This document shows positions 1 to 8,964 of a stretch of DNA of 64,000 nt, one piece after another (within the stretch, counting starts at the first letter, position 1; the number at the start of each line of letters is the position of its first letter). A program made the translations under genes and the position numbers. The notes below the pieces were generated by a model. The model worked only from the letters and a program-made list of their open reading frames with translations, ran no database searches and was not told where the DNA came from. The stretch comes from Pyrus communis (Eukaryota; Streptophyta; Magnoliopsida; Rosales; Rosaceae), in contig NC_084810.1 of the NCBI RefSeq assembly GCF_963583255.1, forward strand, positions 11,243,853-11,307,852, written 5' to 3'.

Positions 1-606
1 AGAGTCAATTTGTGATTTTGTGAGTTAGAGACAATTTGGGAGAATATTTTCCGTTTGATTTGGATTCTCTACTTTGGTTTAGGATTTGTAATTTGTGGGA
101 TTTGGGTTGTGAGAGTTAACCACTTTTTTGTAATCTCCATTTGTTTAATAAAATTTCTCGCCGTGCTTCGCCCGTGGATGTAACTTTTATGTTGAACCAT
201 GTAATCTCTTGTGTTATTTTAAGATTGTTTTTTTCTTTTATCTACAACATTAATATTGGTACATTATTAAAATTCACTTCCGTTTTGCGCATAAAATTAC
301 ACTTTTGCTACTTGTCGTGCTTACCAAACCCACAAATCCGCTAATACTAGTGGGTTTTCAATTGGCCAAGCTGACCTTGTTTTTTCGCTTTGAAGTCTTT
401 TTTGGTTTGAGGACCCAACCGACCCAATCCAAGATATCCTCCTTTAAGTTTGTACATTTTCTCAACTACCTAATAAAACCGATATTGTTTCACTACAAAA
501 AAAATAAAAACTAAAATGCTCATTTAGGAACTTGGACAAAATATACTCACTAAATTAGTTTAGTCAAATCGTGTCTTCCATATATTTCCTTTATCCTTAA
601 GAAAAC
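1..606. other. AT-rich flank, no gene recognised
   Basis: No frame here has a recognisable domain, and the two short plus-strand frames (141-344, 305-514) are AT-rich chance frames. The stretch is the left flank of the LTR element beginning at 607; its last five bases (602-606, AAAAC) are that element's target duplication. Confidence 0.6.
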
Positions 607-1133
607 TGTTGATGCACAAAATCAGTGAGACTTTGGAACAACGTAAAGTGTCAAGTTTGTGACCTACACTCGGTTGCTTCGGTCACCTAATGATGGTAAT
701 ATGTAAAGAGATAGAGATAAGGAAGGAAACACAAGATGTACGTGGTTCACCCTAAGTCTGGCTATGTCCATGGATTAGAGGAGTTCTCGTTAATGGTGAA
801 GGGTTTACATAAATACATAAGTTTAAGCATAATCATCATGAGTGGGTTCTAATGACTAGTTTAAGTACAATAATGAGATTAGGGATTAATTATAGGAGAA
901 TAGTCTTCTTTTATAGTTGAGGAAAGTCTCCAGCTTTCGTCTGCGATTGACGTGGGACTCTATAAGTTTTATTCTGACGTTGACATGTGTTGTGCTGTGA
1001 TTGGCCTCCTAGGTGGAGGGAAACTCTAGTGCTTCGGCAAGGTGCCTTAGCATGAACCCCTCAGTGGGCCTTTGAAAATATGAAGTTAACCGGTGCTTGG
1101 TAGTTTCGGGACTAGTCAAGTATGATACAAACA
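607..1133 (-). repeat. 3' LTR of the gag-only element
   Basis: Left copy of the LTR pair, the 3' LTR in element orientation. It aligns along its length with 6291-6818 with scattered substitutions. The purine-rich run just inside it, read on the minus strand as AGAGGAGCAT, is the likely polypurine tract. Confidence 0.88.
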
Positions 1134-1309
1134 ATGCTCCTCTAAGTTCCCAAGTAAGGAGTCCCCCAAGTTTCCAAGCCCAAGTATATATATATATATT
1201 TTAATTTTTTTAAGCCCAATTCATTCTTTCATTTTTTTGTGAGAAAAAAAAATGTGGTTGAAGCCCTTTCCTTTGTGTACATTGCTTGAATGATTGAAGC
1301 TTTTTCCTT

Positions 1310-1990
1310 TGAGCACATAGCTTGAATGGTTGAAACTAGTAATCGGACCCCATAAATTAATTTTGCTTCACACTTTCTTGATCAAGAGTGTGTGAAGTTT
1401 TTTACATGTAATCTTGAAGCTTTTTCTTTTGGGCACATAGCTTGAACGGTTGAAGCTTTTTCTTTGGGCACATAACTTGAGTGGTTGGAGCTAGTTGTAG
1501 GACACCATAACTTGATTTTGCTTCACACTATCTTGATTAAGAGTGTGTGAAGCTTTTTACATCATGTAGTGTTAAAGCTTTTTCCTTTGGGCACATAGTG
1601 TTGAAGCTTTGTAGGTAAAGTTTTTTGGTTAAAGTTTTGTAGGTGAAACATTTGGCTTGAAGCTTTGTAGGTGAAGCTTTTGGGTTGAAACTTTGTAGGT
1701 GAAACTTTTGATTGAAGCTTTGTAGGAGAAGCTTTTGGTTGAAGCTTTGTAGGTTAAGCTTTTTGGTTGAAGTTTTGTAGGTGAAGGTTTTTGGTTGAAG
1801 CTTTGTGGGTGAAGGTTTCTGGTTGAAGCTGTGGGTGAAGCTTTGTAGGTGAAATGTTTTGGGTGAAGCTTTGAAGATGAAGTTTTTGCTTAGGCACATA
1901 GCTTGAATAGTTGAAGCTATTCCTAGAGCACCATAAACTAATTTTGCTTCACACTATCTTGATCAAGAGTGTGTGAAGCTTTTGACATTT
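1310..1990. repeat. Tandem-repeat block with recurrent dyad motif
   Basis: Degenerate units of roughly 130-150 bp repeat phrases such as GGCACATAGCTTGAA. Each full unit carries a 34-bp imperfect palindrome of the form GCTTCACAC-(T/A)TCTTGATCAAGA-GTGTGTGAAGC, at 1365-1398, 1520-1553 and 1946-1979. Between 1600 and 1880 lies a shorter minisatellite of about 21-24 bp (GAAGCTTTGTAGGTGAAGC and variants). The minus-strand frame at 1537-1899 is this repeat translated, not a gene. Confidence 0.8.
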
Positions 1991-2123
1991 GTAGTTGCCT
2001 CCTATGTGTTGAAGTTTTGTTGGTTTTCTCCATGTCATAATTAATAATTAATTAATTACTTAATTAATAATTAACAATTAATTAAATAATTATTAATTAT
2101 CGAAATAATTATTAATTAATTAA

Positions 2124-3326
2124 GGGTTTTCATCACAAACGGTTCCTGAAATTTACCTCACTCTTCATGTTGGTCCTTCAATTTGAAAATCAATTAATGT
2201 CGTCCTTGAATTTTACTAGTACACATCAATTCGGTCCCTGCCATCCAAATCGATCAATTTTTTTGTTAGTTTGTTGATGTGGCAGAAAGACAACCCCACA
2301 CAACCAATTGTTGATGCCATGTAAATGATACCAAAAAATTATTAGTAATTTGAAATTTAAAAAACAATTGAAAAGTAAATAATTATTATCAAAATAAATA
2401 AATAAACTAGAAACAAAAAAAATCCCAAACCGCATCACCCCTGCCCCTTCCGGGCTATCCGCCATCTACTACACCCACCCACCCCAAGCCCAGCCACACG
2501 ACCCGGTGACGGTTGCGTCGTTGAAGCTACCTATGAGGTTTTCAGCCAATCTCTCTCTCTCTCTTCTCTCTCCTTTCTCTCTCTCTTTCACAATAGCCTA
2601 TGATGTTTGCATCTCTCTCTAACTCCATTGCAACATAGACCCCAGGCTTTCATTTAATCACAAGTGCCCTCTTTATCTTCCAATTCTAGCTAAGATTTCC
2701 TCATTCTCTCTCTATGGCTTACGATTTGGTCAAGCTTACTTTTCCCCTCATCCTCAAATTTTTGCACGACCTCATTAAATCAAATTCCCACAGTGCATTC
2801 ATGGATTCAAATACCCACCAAGCAATGTGCACAACTCAATTATGGGTTGCTCAGATTTTGCTCTGCTCCGAGCTCCCTCCTTGCCAAATTCCTCGACGAA
2901 AATGATTCAGGCCAGTCACAGGTAGCTTCAATGACACAACTGCCACCAGGGTGTGACTGAGCTTGGAGGGGGGGAAAGGTTGGTAGATGACGAAAAGGAT
3001 CAGGGGTTGAGATTATGTTTTGTTTTTGTTTGCTTTGAGATTATGTTTTGTTTTTGTTTGTTGTTTACTTGTTAGTTTGGCTTTTACTTTTTTTTTTTTT
3101 TTTTTAAATAAAAGATTTTTTTATTGTCTACATGGCGCCAAATAATTGTTTGGGTGGGCTCTTATGTGCCACGTCAGCAAATTAATAGAAAAATTGATGG
3201 ATTTGGATGGCAGGAACCAAATTGATGTGTGCTAGTGAAATTTAAGGACGGGATTGATTGATTTTTAAATTGAGGGACTAACATGACGAGTTAGGTCAAT
3301 TTTAGTGACCATCTATGATAAAAACC
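2124..3326. mobile_element. Mutator-like TIR transposon (MULE), possibly Pack-type
   Basis: Long terminal inverted repeats of about 190 bp face each other: the sequence from 2124 (GGGTTTTCATCACA) matches the reverse complement of the sequence ending at 3326 (GGTTTTTATCATAG) with moderate divergence. Exact 9-bp duplications ATTAATTAA lie at 2115-2123 and 3327-3335, the length expected for Mutator-family elements. The flanks are AT-repetitive, so a chance match is possible but unlikely given the TIRs. The interior has no transposase. It holds a CT-rich tract near 2540-2615 followed by an unrecognised 63-codon plus-strand frame (2714-2905). It sits inside the gag-only LTR element, so it inserted later. 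Confidence 0.85.
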
Positions 3327-3448
3327 ATTAATTAATTTCAGAAATTTAAACTTTTTTTTTTTTGACAAAATTTTTTTTTTTTTTTTTTTGGCCTTTTTTT
3401 CAAAACTAGGGACAAGAAAATGTGGGTAAGGCCACATATCTAGATTTT

Positions 3449-3568
3449 GCTTCCACACTATTAAGCAAGAGTGTGTGAGGCAAACCACATATTGTAGTAG
3501 TTGAAGGTTTGGAGGAACCATATAAATTGATTTTGCTTCGCACAGTCTTGATCAAGAGTGTACGAAGC
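3449..3568. repeat. Two further copies of the dyad motif
   Basis: At 3449-3481 and 3535-3568 the 34-bp imperfect palindrome of 1310-1990 recurs with substitutions. These copies continue the same tandem block, which the MULE insertion and its surrounding AT-rich DNA have split. Confidence 0.75.
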
Positions 3569-3819
3569 TTTCTACGAGTTGTAGTGTTTGCATTGTTACA
3601 GAGAGAAAATGTCATAACAGATGCAAGAAGGTTGAAGAGCTTGATCTTTGTATACCATGCACTGAAGCCTTTGTTGGCTTGTAATAAGACTTTGTTGGTG
3701 ACTATAGCCCTTGTTAGGCATAAGTGCTCCCCAGTTGGGTTGAATTAAGCTTGCTTATCCCCCTTTTGAGTTATAAAGCTTGAGGGTTTTTTATTATTTG
3801 TGAATGCTAAGAGTTCATA

Positions 3820-4130
3820 CGTACAAGTTGTACCACTCCTCACCTAGTTGGTGGGAAGAATGGTGAGTTGCCGAGGCAAAAATGTTTATTAATAGTACTA
3901 GTTGTACTCTTCATCGCCTAGTTAGTGATACGAAGGTGAGTTCTTTCATCACCTAGTTGGTGATAAGAGTGGCAAGTTGCTGAATGATATTAGAGTACGA
4001 GTTGTACCTTTCATCACCTGGTTGTGATACGAAGGTGAGTTCCTTCATCATCTGGTTGGTGAAAATAAGGGCAAGGTGCCGAGGCACATTGTAGCAAGTG
4101 CCGAATGATAAAAAGTATGTTGACACTCCT
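3820..4130. repeat. Minisatellite of about 110-bp units
   Basis: Phrases such as CATCACCTAGTTGGTGATA, GATACGAAGGTGAGTTC and AAGTTGCCGA recur about every 110 bp at roughly 3825, 3900, 3990 and 4030, with unit decay. Each unit contains a small inverted repeat (CACCTAGTTGGTG). It lies in non-coding DNA of the gag-only element, downstream of gag in element orientation. Confidence 0.65.
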
Positions 4131-4799
4131 TTGAAGCTCAGTTGACACTCCTTTATGCATGAATGTGTTGAAATCTGTGAAGATTATATTGATTGATATG
4201 AATGATGCTTATGAATGTTTTTCTATGCATGAAGGAATCCATGCTTAGCATATGTGAACCATGTTGGTTGTAACACTTAGTTTCACTTACTTTGTGTCAA
4301 AGTAAGCATGTTGAAGCTCTAAGTTAGAGTATAGAGGTAGGTCAGCGTAGACCAAGTGTTCCAGTGCTAGGAATGTAAAAGACTCAGACGAAGTTGTCTG
4401 ATTCCCTTTTCATTAAATATTTGTCGAATAGCTTGTGTTACAAAAGATCTTAAACGGTTAAGGGTCAAGACATTTGTAATGTGTATTCCTTCTTATAATA
4501 GCATTGCCTTCAGCACCTAGTCCCCCTACTTTGAAAGAGCAAGGTTTGACCCCATGGTCATAATAGTTAAAGGTACGTTCACCACTGGTTGTCTTGATAT
4601 GAACCTTTATCCCTCTTGTTGTAATAAGCTTTCTAAGAGTAAAGATCCTTCCTCTTACTAAGAGATGAATACGGTTGGTGACTCAGCGAGTAGGTAAATG
4701 AGGCGAGAAAGGATGCAATAGGTGTTCGAATAGCCAAAACCTCCTCACTTGGTAGAACTTGACTTCCATTCCCCACTTATTGATATGGGTTAACCATAG

Positions 4800-6141
4800 A
4801 AGGGTTTCCTTGGTATGCCCTTGCCTCAGCAAAGGCATGATTGTAAGCTTGCATCATTATTTCAGAGTAAGTCTTCCAAAGTGTTAACATTGATCATGTA
4901 CTTGAAAAAGCATTCACGCATGGCTATTGTGAAGGCCCTGAGTGTTGTTTTATCATATGCATCAGCTCAGCGAGAGTACTCATTGTTGAAGCAACCGACA
5001 TATTCACGCAATGACTCGTCCGATTTCTGATGAATGGTGTATAACTCATCAGCGAAGTGTAAGCGATCAGCTTGGAAGATGTGTTGAGCCACGAAGAGTC
5101 TTTTTAGCTTAGCAAAGGAATCCACAGTATTAGGTTGAAGACGACAATACCAATTGAGGGCTCTACTAAAGAGAGTTGAGGGGAATATGAGATATCGTTC
5201 CTCATCATTGTCTCTTCGGTATGCCATGGTAGATTCGAAGATATAGATATGCTCAATTAAATCTTCCCTCCCAGTATACGATTGTAAGCCAAGCTTCTGT
5301 TTAGTTTTTCCTTGTAAAAAGGTGCAAAAGATCCTCTTTATTAGAAGTCCTGGCCTTGACTGATTCTAGTGAAGTATTTTGGCTTGACGCTCGACCTTCA
5401 GCTTATTCACTTCTTCGAGGAACTGCAAGATAAGGGGGTCCCTAATGGAGTCAGGCACCATTAAAACTCTTCTTCGTAAGTTTCCTTCTTTGGAAGTTGG
5501 GAAGTTAGGTCAAATACATGTGGCCTTTCCCTGGATTTACCATACTCGTTTCCAGGACGTGTCCGTTGAAAGTCCCTTGAGTCTCCTACACGTTCTTGTC
5601 CCTCAAAATCTTGTCGTTCCTTTCCTAGATTGGGGGTTGGCCTATGTTGTGGTAGGGGACTGAGCCCTTCGATGACCTTTGGATCTTTGATCCTTGAGCT
5701 TAGGTGGATGGGGTTTTCTCGATGCTGCCTCAAGAAGTTTCGACAATCGTAATAGACAGACTTTGATCCTTCCACTCCTTCTGCAAGGAGGTGCCTCCTT
5801 CCACTTCTCCTACTTCGGGTCAAAGTAGCTGGGTTGAGAGAAGTCTCGCATTGACCAACACATGGATGGGTTGTTCGCTCCTCATTAGGAGTATCGATGT
5901 TGAAAATCAATGACCCTTCATGTTGAGGGGCACCCAGGTGATGGTTAACATCCATATGGGTGATGGGCTCGTGAGATTGAATCTGCCTACCCTCGTGGAG
6001 TATCTCAAAGAGTTTCTCATACTGTTCTTGGAGGATCTCATTCTTCATTGCTATCTTGTTGTTCTGAACCTCAAGCTCTTCGACCTTAGCCTGAAGAGCA
6101 AACTTATTTCTTTCCTTCCTCCATTGTCTCACACTAAGCAC
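4800..6141 (-). pseudogene. Broken gag of the gag-only LTR element
   Basis: Reading on the minus strand from 6141, the first part (to 5461) is charged and hydrophilic with a coiled-coil-like start (residues about 10-50). After frame breaks between 5461 and 5227, a second part (5227-4967) has the typical plant Ty3 gag core, with motifs RALNWYCRL and SLREYVGCF. An in-frame stop near 4967 interrupts it, and recognisable gag continues to about 4800. No zinc knuckle or protease follows. In a functional copy the product would form the particle that packages element RNA. The stops and frame shifts make it inactive here. Confidence 0.8.
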
Positions 6142-6270
6142 GAAGAGGTGTCGTTCTGCGTGCTATGGCTTCCTTCGTTTCCCATGTTGGAAAGGGATGC
6201 CTGATCAAAAGAGAGTGTACAAACGATGGAAACTGCTTGACAAAGCTAGAGATAGTAGGAGTAAGTGTCA

Positions 6271-6290
6271 TTCCCACAGACAGCGCCAAA
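6271..6290 (-). other. Primer-binding-site region of the gag-only element
   Basis: Immediately inside the right (5') LTR the minus strand reads TTTGGCGCTGTCTGTGGGAA. This is the form and position of a reverse-transcription primer site in plant Ty3-type elements. I did not assign the tRNA. Confidence 0.7.
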
Positions 6291-6818
6291 TGTTGATGCA
6301 CAAAATCAGTAAGACTTTAGAACAACGTAAAGTGTCAAGTTTGTGACCTTCACTCGATTACTTCGGTCACCTAGTGATGGTAATATGTAAACAGATAGAG
6401 ATAGGGAAGCAAACACAAGATGTACATGGTTCACCCTAAGTCTGGCTACGCCCGCGGAGTTGAAGAGTTCTCATTAATGGTAAAGGGTTTACACAAATAT
6501 ATAAGTTTAAGCATAATCATCATCAGTGGGTTCTAATGGCTAGTTTAAGTACAATAATGACATTATGGATTAATTGTAGGAGAATGATCTTCTTTTATAG
6601 TACAAGAGAGTCTCCAGCTTTCGTATGCGATCAATATAGGACTCTATAAGCTTTATTCTGACATTGACATGTGTCGTGCTGTAATTGGCCTCCTGAGTAG
6701 AGCAAAACTCCAATGCTTCAACAGGAGTACCTTAACATGAACCCTTCAATGGGCCTTTGAAAGTTTGAAGTTGACCAGTACTTGGTAGTTTCGGGATTGG
6801 TCATGTATGATACAAACA
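6291..6818 (-). repeat. 5' LTR of the gag-only element
   Basis: Right copy of the LTR pair, the 5' LTR in element orientation, ending at the primer site. The target duplication AAAAC follows at 6819-6823. Confidence 0.88.
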
Positions 6819-6884
6819 AAAACTAAAGACAAAATATTAAACAGTCAGCCTAGTCGTGACGTTAACCGGTACTGAGGTGATTCT

Positions 6885-7866
6885 GAAAAAAACAAGTATG
6901 AAAAAAAGCTGGGAGCTTTTTTGTGTTTGGTAAACATTCAACTTTAGCTTTTTTTCATAGTTTTTGGTGAAAAAAAAAAAGCCAAAAACAAGAAGCTACA
7001 AAACCCAGCTTTGAAAAATCGGCTTTTAATCAAATTCCTCAATAGCTCCGAATCCACCTCATGAAAGAACCAAGCATACAAGTCCGAAATCCCAATGTTG
7101 TTAATCAAAAGTCCCACATCCAACCCTTCGATCCTCTCTCGAATGTGCCTGACGTCGTCGTCGTCGAGGTCGTCGGTGAAGTTGACCACGACAGTCTTGA
7201 TCTGGGTTTTGCCGTACTTGGCTAGTTCAGCGTCTGAGACGTCTTTGAGTTTTTTCGGATTTCGACCTACCAAGATCAGATTGAGCCTCTTCCGAGCCAA
7301 TTGGAAGGCGAAGGCCTTGCCAATGCCATCGATGGGTCCGGTGACAAGTGCCCAAGATCCGTACTTTTTGAGATTCTTGGCAGGTCTGAGGAAATTAACG
7401 TAGAACCATTAGAGCAAAGAGAGAGAGAGAGAGTTTGAGGAGAGAGAAAGAGCCGAGAGTGAAGAGCACAAGAACCCAGAAAGGCTGAGCCTTGAGGTGC
7501 TCGAGTAAGCAAGAACCCATGTTTGTTTCTTGCTTTGGATCTGAATTCTTGAATTCTGAGATTTGGGTTTTGGAATTAGAGTAGAGAAGAGATGAGGGAG
7601 TGGCGTGAGGAAGAAGGGCATAGCATGGAGTGAACGGTGGGATTAAATTTATAGAAGTGTCTAAAACTGGTAGAGAGGAAATGTTGGATGAAGTAGATGA
7701 GCGGAAAACCACCCGAATTTATAGTTTACCAAACACTATAATACTGTTTTTTTTTTTTTTTTCCAAAAGCATTTTTACTAAAAAGTTTACCAAACACTCT
7801 GGTGCTTATTCTCACAGCACAACAGCAGCAATTTTTTTTCAAGGCACAACAATATCAAACCAGCCC
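6885..7866. mobile_element. Candidate TIR element carrying a captured KCR exon
   Basis: The right end (7725-7866) reads on the minus strand as GGGCTGGTTTGATATTG, then purine runs and GTGTTTGGTAAAC, a pattern like MITE ends common in rosaceous genomes. The left side (6885-6990) has the same GTGTTTGGTAAAC phrase on the plus strand at 6920, so the phrase faces inward from both ends around a host-gene fragment. The outermost left terminus is not visible and I found no target duplication. Treating this as one gene-capturing element is inference. Confidence 0.4.
7025..7520 (-). pseudogene. Truncated very-long-chain 3-ketoacyl-CoA reductase (KCR), exon 1
   Basis: On the minus strand from the ATG at 7520, the start (MGSCLLEHLKAQPFW) and a hydrophobic stretch match the ER-anchored N terminus of plant KCR. 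After a frame break near 7400 the sequence continues as a short-chain dehydrogenase with [19 protein letters not shown] (the TGxxxGxG cofactor loop) and then LLINNIGIS. Similarity stops after NLIK at about 7025. That is where I expect an exon boundary, but no donor site is present. The catalytic Ser-Tyr-Lys half is missing. Intact KCR catalyses the first reduction in fatty-acid elongation. This copy cannot encode an active enzyme. Confidence 0.8.
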
Positions 7867-7930
7867 TAGGAATGGGTAGGAGTATGCTATGTCTAGATTT
7901 CGAAATCTTCCAACATAACTATAAAAAAAA

Positions 7931-8041
7931 GGGTACTATTATTGAGCTCATTCTGCACTCCTCACAAGGGTATTTTTCTTTCTATTTATAGAAAGTTTGG
8001 AGTGCAAAACGAGATTTTTAAAGTGCTAATAATAATTTCCC
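7931..8041. mobile_element. Short MITE, about 110 bp
   Basis: The two ends are inverted relatives: GGGTACTATTATTGAGC on the left and, on the opposite strand from the right, GGGAAATTATTATTAGCAC. Inner arms share TGCACTCC. Runs of 8 and 7 A flank it, possibly a target duplication that cannot be told from poly-A. Confidence 0.55.
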
Positions 8042-8592
8042 AAAAAAATGAAACAGTTAGAAATGTGATCAAAATAACCCATGCCAATACCAATACCAAT
8101 ACCAATTTTGACTTAATCAGAAGTTAAAAGCCTGAAATCAGTTGTCCAAACGTTTGCAAGTACAATTGCGATGCAACTAGTTCCATCAACGACATCGACA
8201 TCAACATCGAACTGGTTATGACCTATCAATTCATACGAATCCACACTAACCTTACATTAAACATTGGCATTGACTAAGTTGAACATCAAAATAGTTGAAA
8301 CCAAATGAAGGGAATTATCATTTTCAAGTGTGCAACAACAAAATTTGAGTAATTTCGGTAACCTCGCTCATGTACAATTTGCACTACAAATCTACAAAGA
8401 GCAAACAAAACAAGACCACTGATCTGCTACATGAACAACTGCATTAGAAACAATTGAGCAGCATCTCAACTTACTCGTCATATATGCATACCCCCGCATC
8501 ACTTTGCAGTCGACCAGAGACTTACCTACACCTTTTGCCTGCCATGAGTTCCAACGAGAACTGCAACACCAAGTATCTGGCAAGTAATGCAG
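8042..8592. other. No gene recognised
   Basis: AT-rich DNA with a short run of repeated CCAATA near 8090-8105. No coding similarity on either strand. Confidence 0.5.
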
Positions 8593-8700
8593 ATAGCTTT
8601 GAATTAGCAAGAAACTGGCGAAAGCACATATAATTATATTACAAAAATAGCTTTGAATTAGCAAGAAACTGGCGAAAGCACATATAATTATATTACAAAA
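8593..8700. repeat. Perfect 54-bp tandem duplication
   Basis: The 54-bp unit beginning ATAGCTTTGAATTAGC occurs twice in a row (8593-8646 and 8647-8700) with no difference that I see, suggesting a recent duplication. Confidence 0.9.
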
Positions 8701-8964
8701 ATCAAACAAACAACATTGCATGCACTTATAATACATTAAAAAGCAAATTTCGAATGCATTATGAGAAAGACTGATTGAAAATAATCAATTATCTTTTCCT
8801 ACCATTGCTGAGTACCAAAAACAAAGTATTCTTGCTTTTAAACATATTGATTCTTTTCAACGAATTAAGCTACCTACATTCAAGGTATAAAGAAGAGCAT
8901 ATGAAAATATGTCCACATAACACCATACATGCAATGAGAAAAAATCCATCTAGCTTGAACCAGT

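Larger units (their letters stand above)
607..6818 (-). mobile_element. Non-autonomous gag-only LTR retrotransposon (TR-GAG-like, Ty3 type)
   Basis: Two direct repeats of about 527 bp (607-1133 and 6291-6818) flank the element. Both run TGTTTGTATC...GCATCAACA when read on the minus strand, and 5-bp duplications AAAAC sit at 602-606 and 6819-6823. A primer-binding-type sequence lies directly inside the right LTR, so the element is read on the minus strand. The only protein similarity I see is a broken gag. There is no protease, reverse transcriptase or integrase, so movement would need another element's enzymes. Much of the interior is tandem-repeat DNA, and a Mutator-like element (2124-3326) has inserted into it. 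The two LTRs differ at many positions, so the insertion is not recent. Confidence 0.88.

Noticed and set aside
1537..1899. 120-codon minus-strand frame with a Lys/Ser/Phe-rich repeat
   Set aside because: It is a 21-24 bp minisatellite that happens to stay open; no domain and no conserved start.
1310..4130. Regular repeats that could suggest a CRISPR-like array
   Set aside because: Units are degenerate, tandem without unique spacers, and lie inside an LTR element in a plant genome.
7095..7403. 102-codon plus-strand frame
   Set aside because: Antisense of the KCR fragment, which has clear dehydrogenase motifs on the minus strand.
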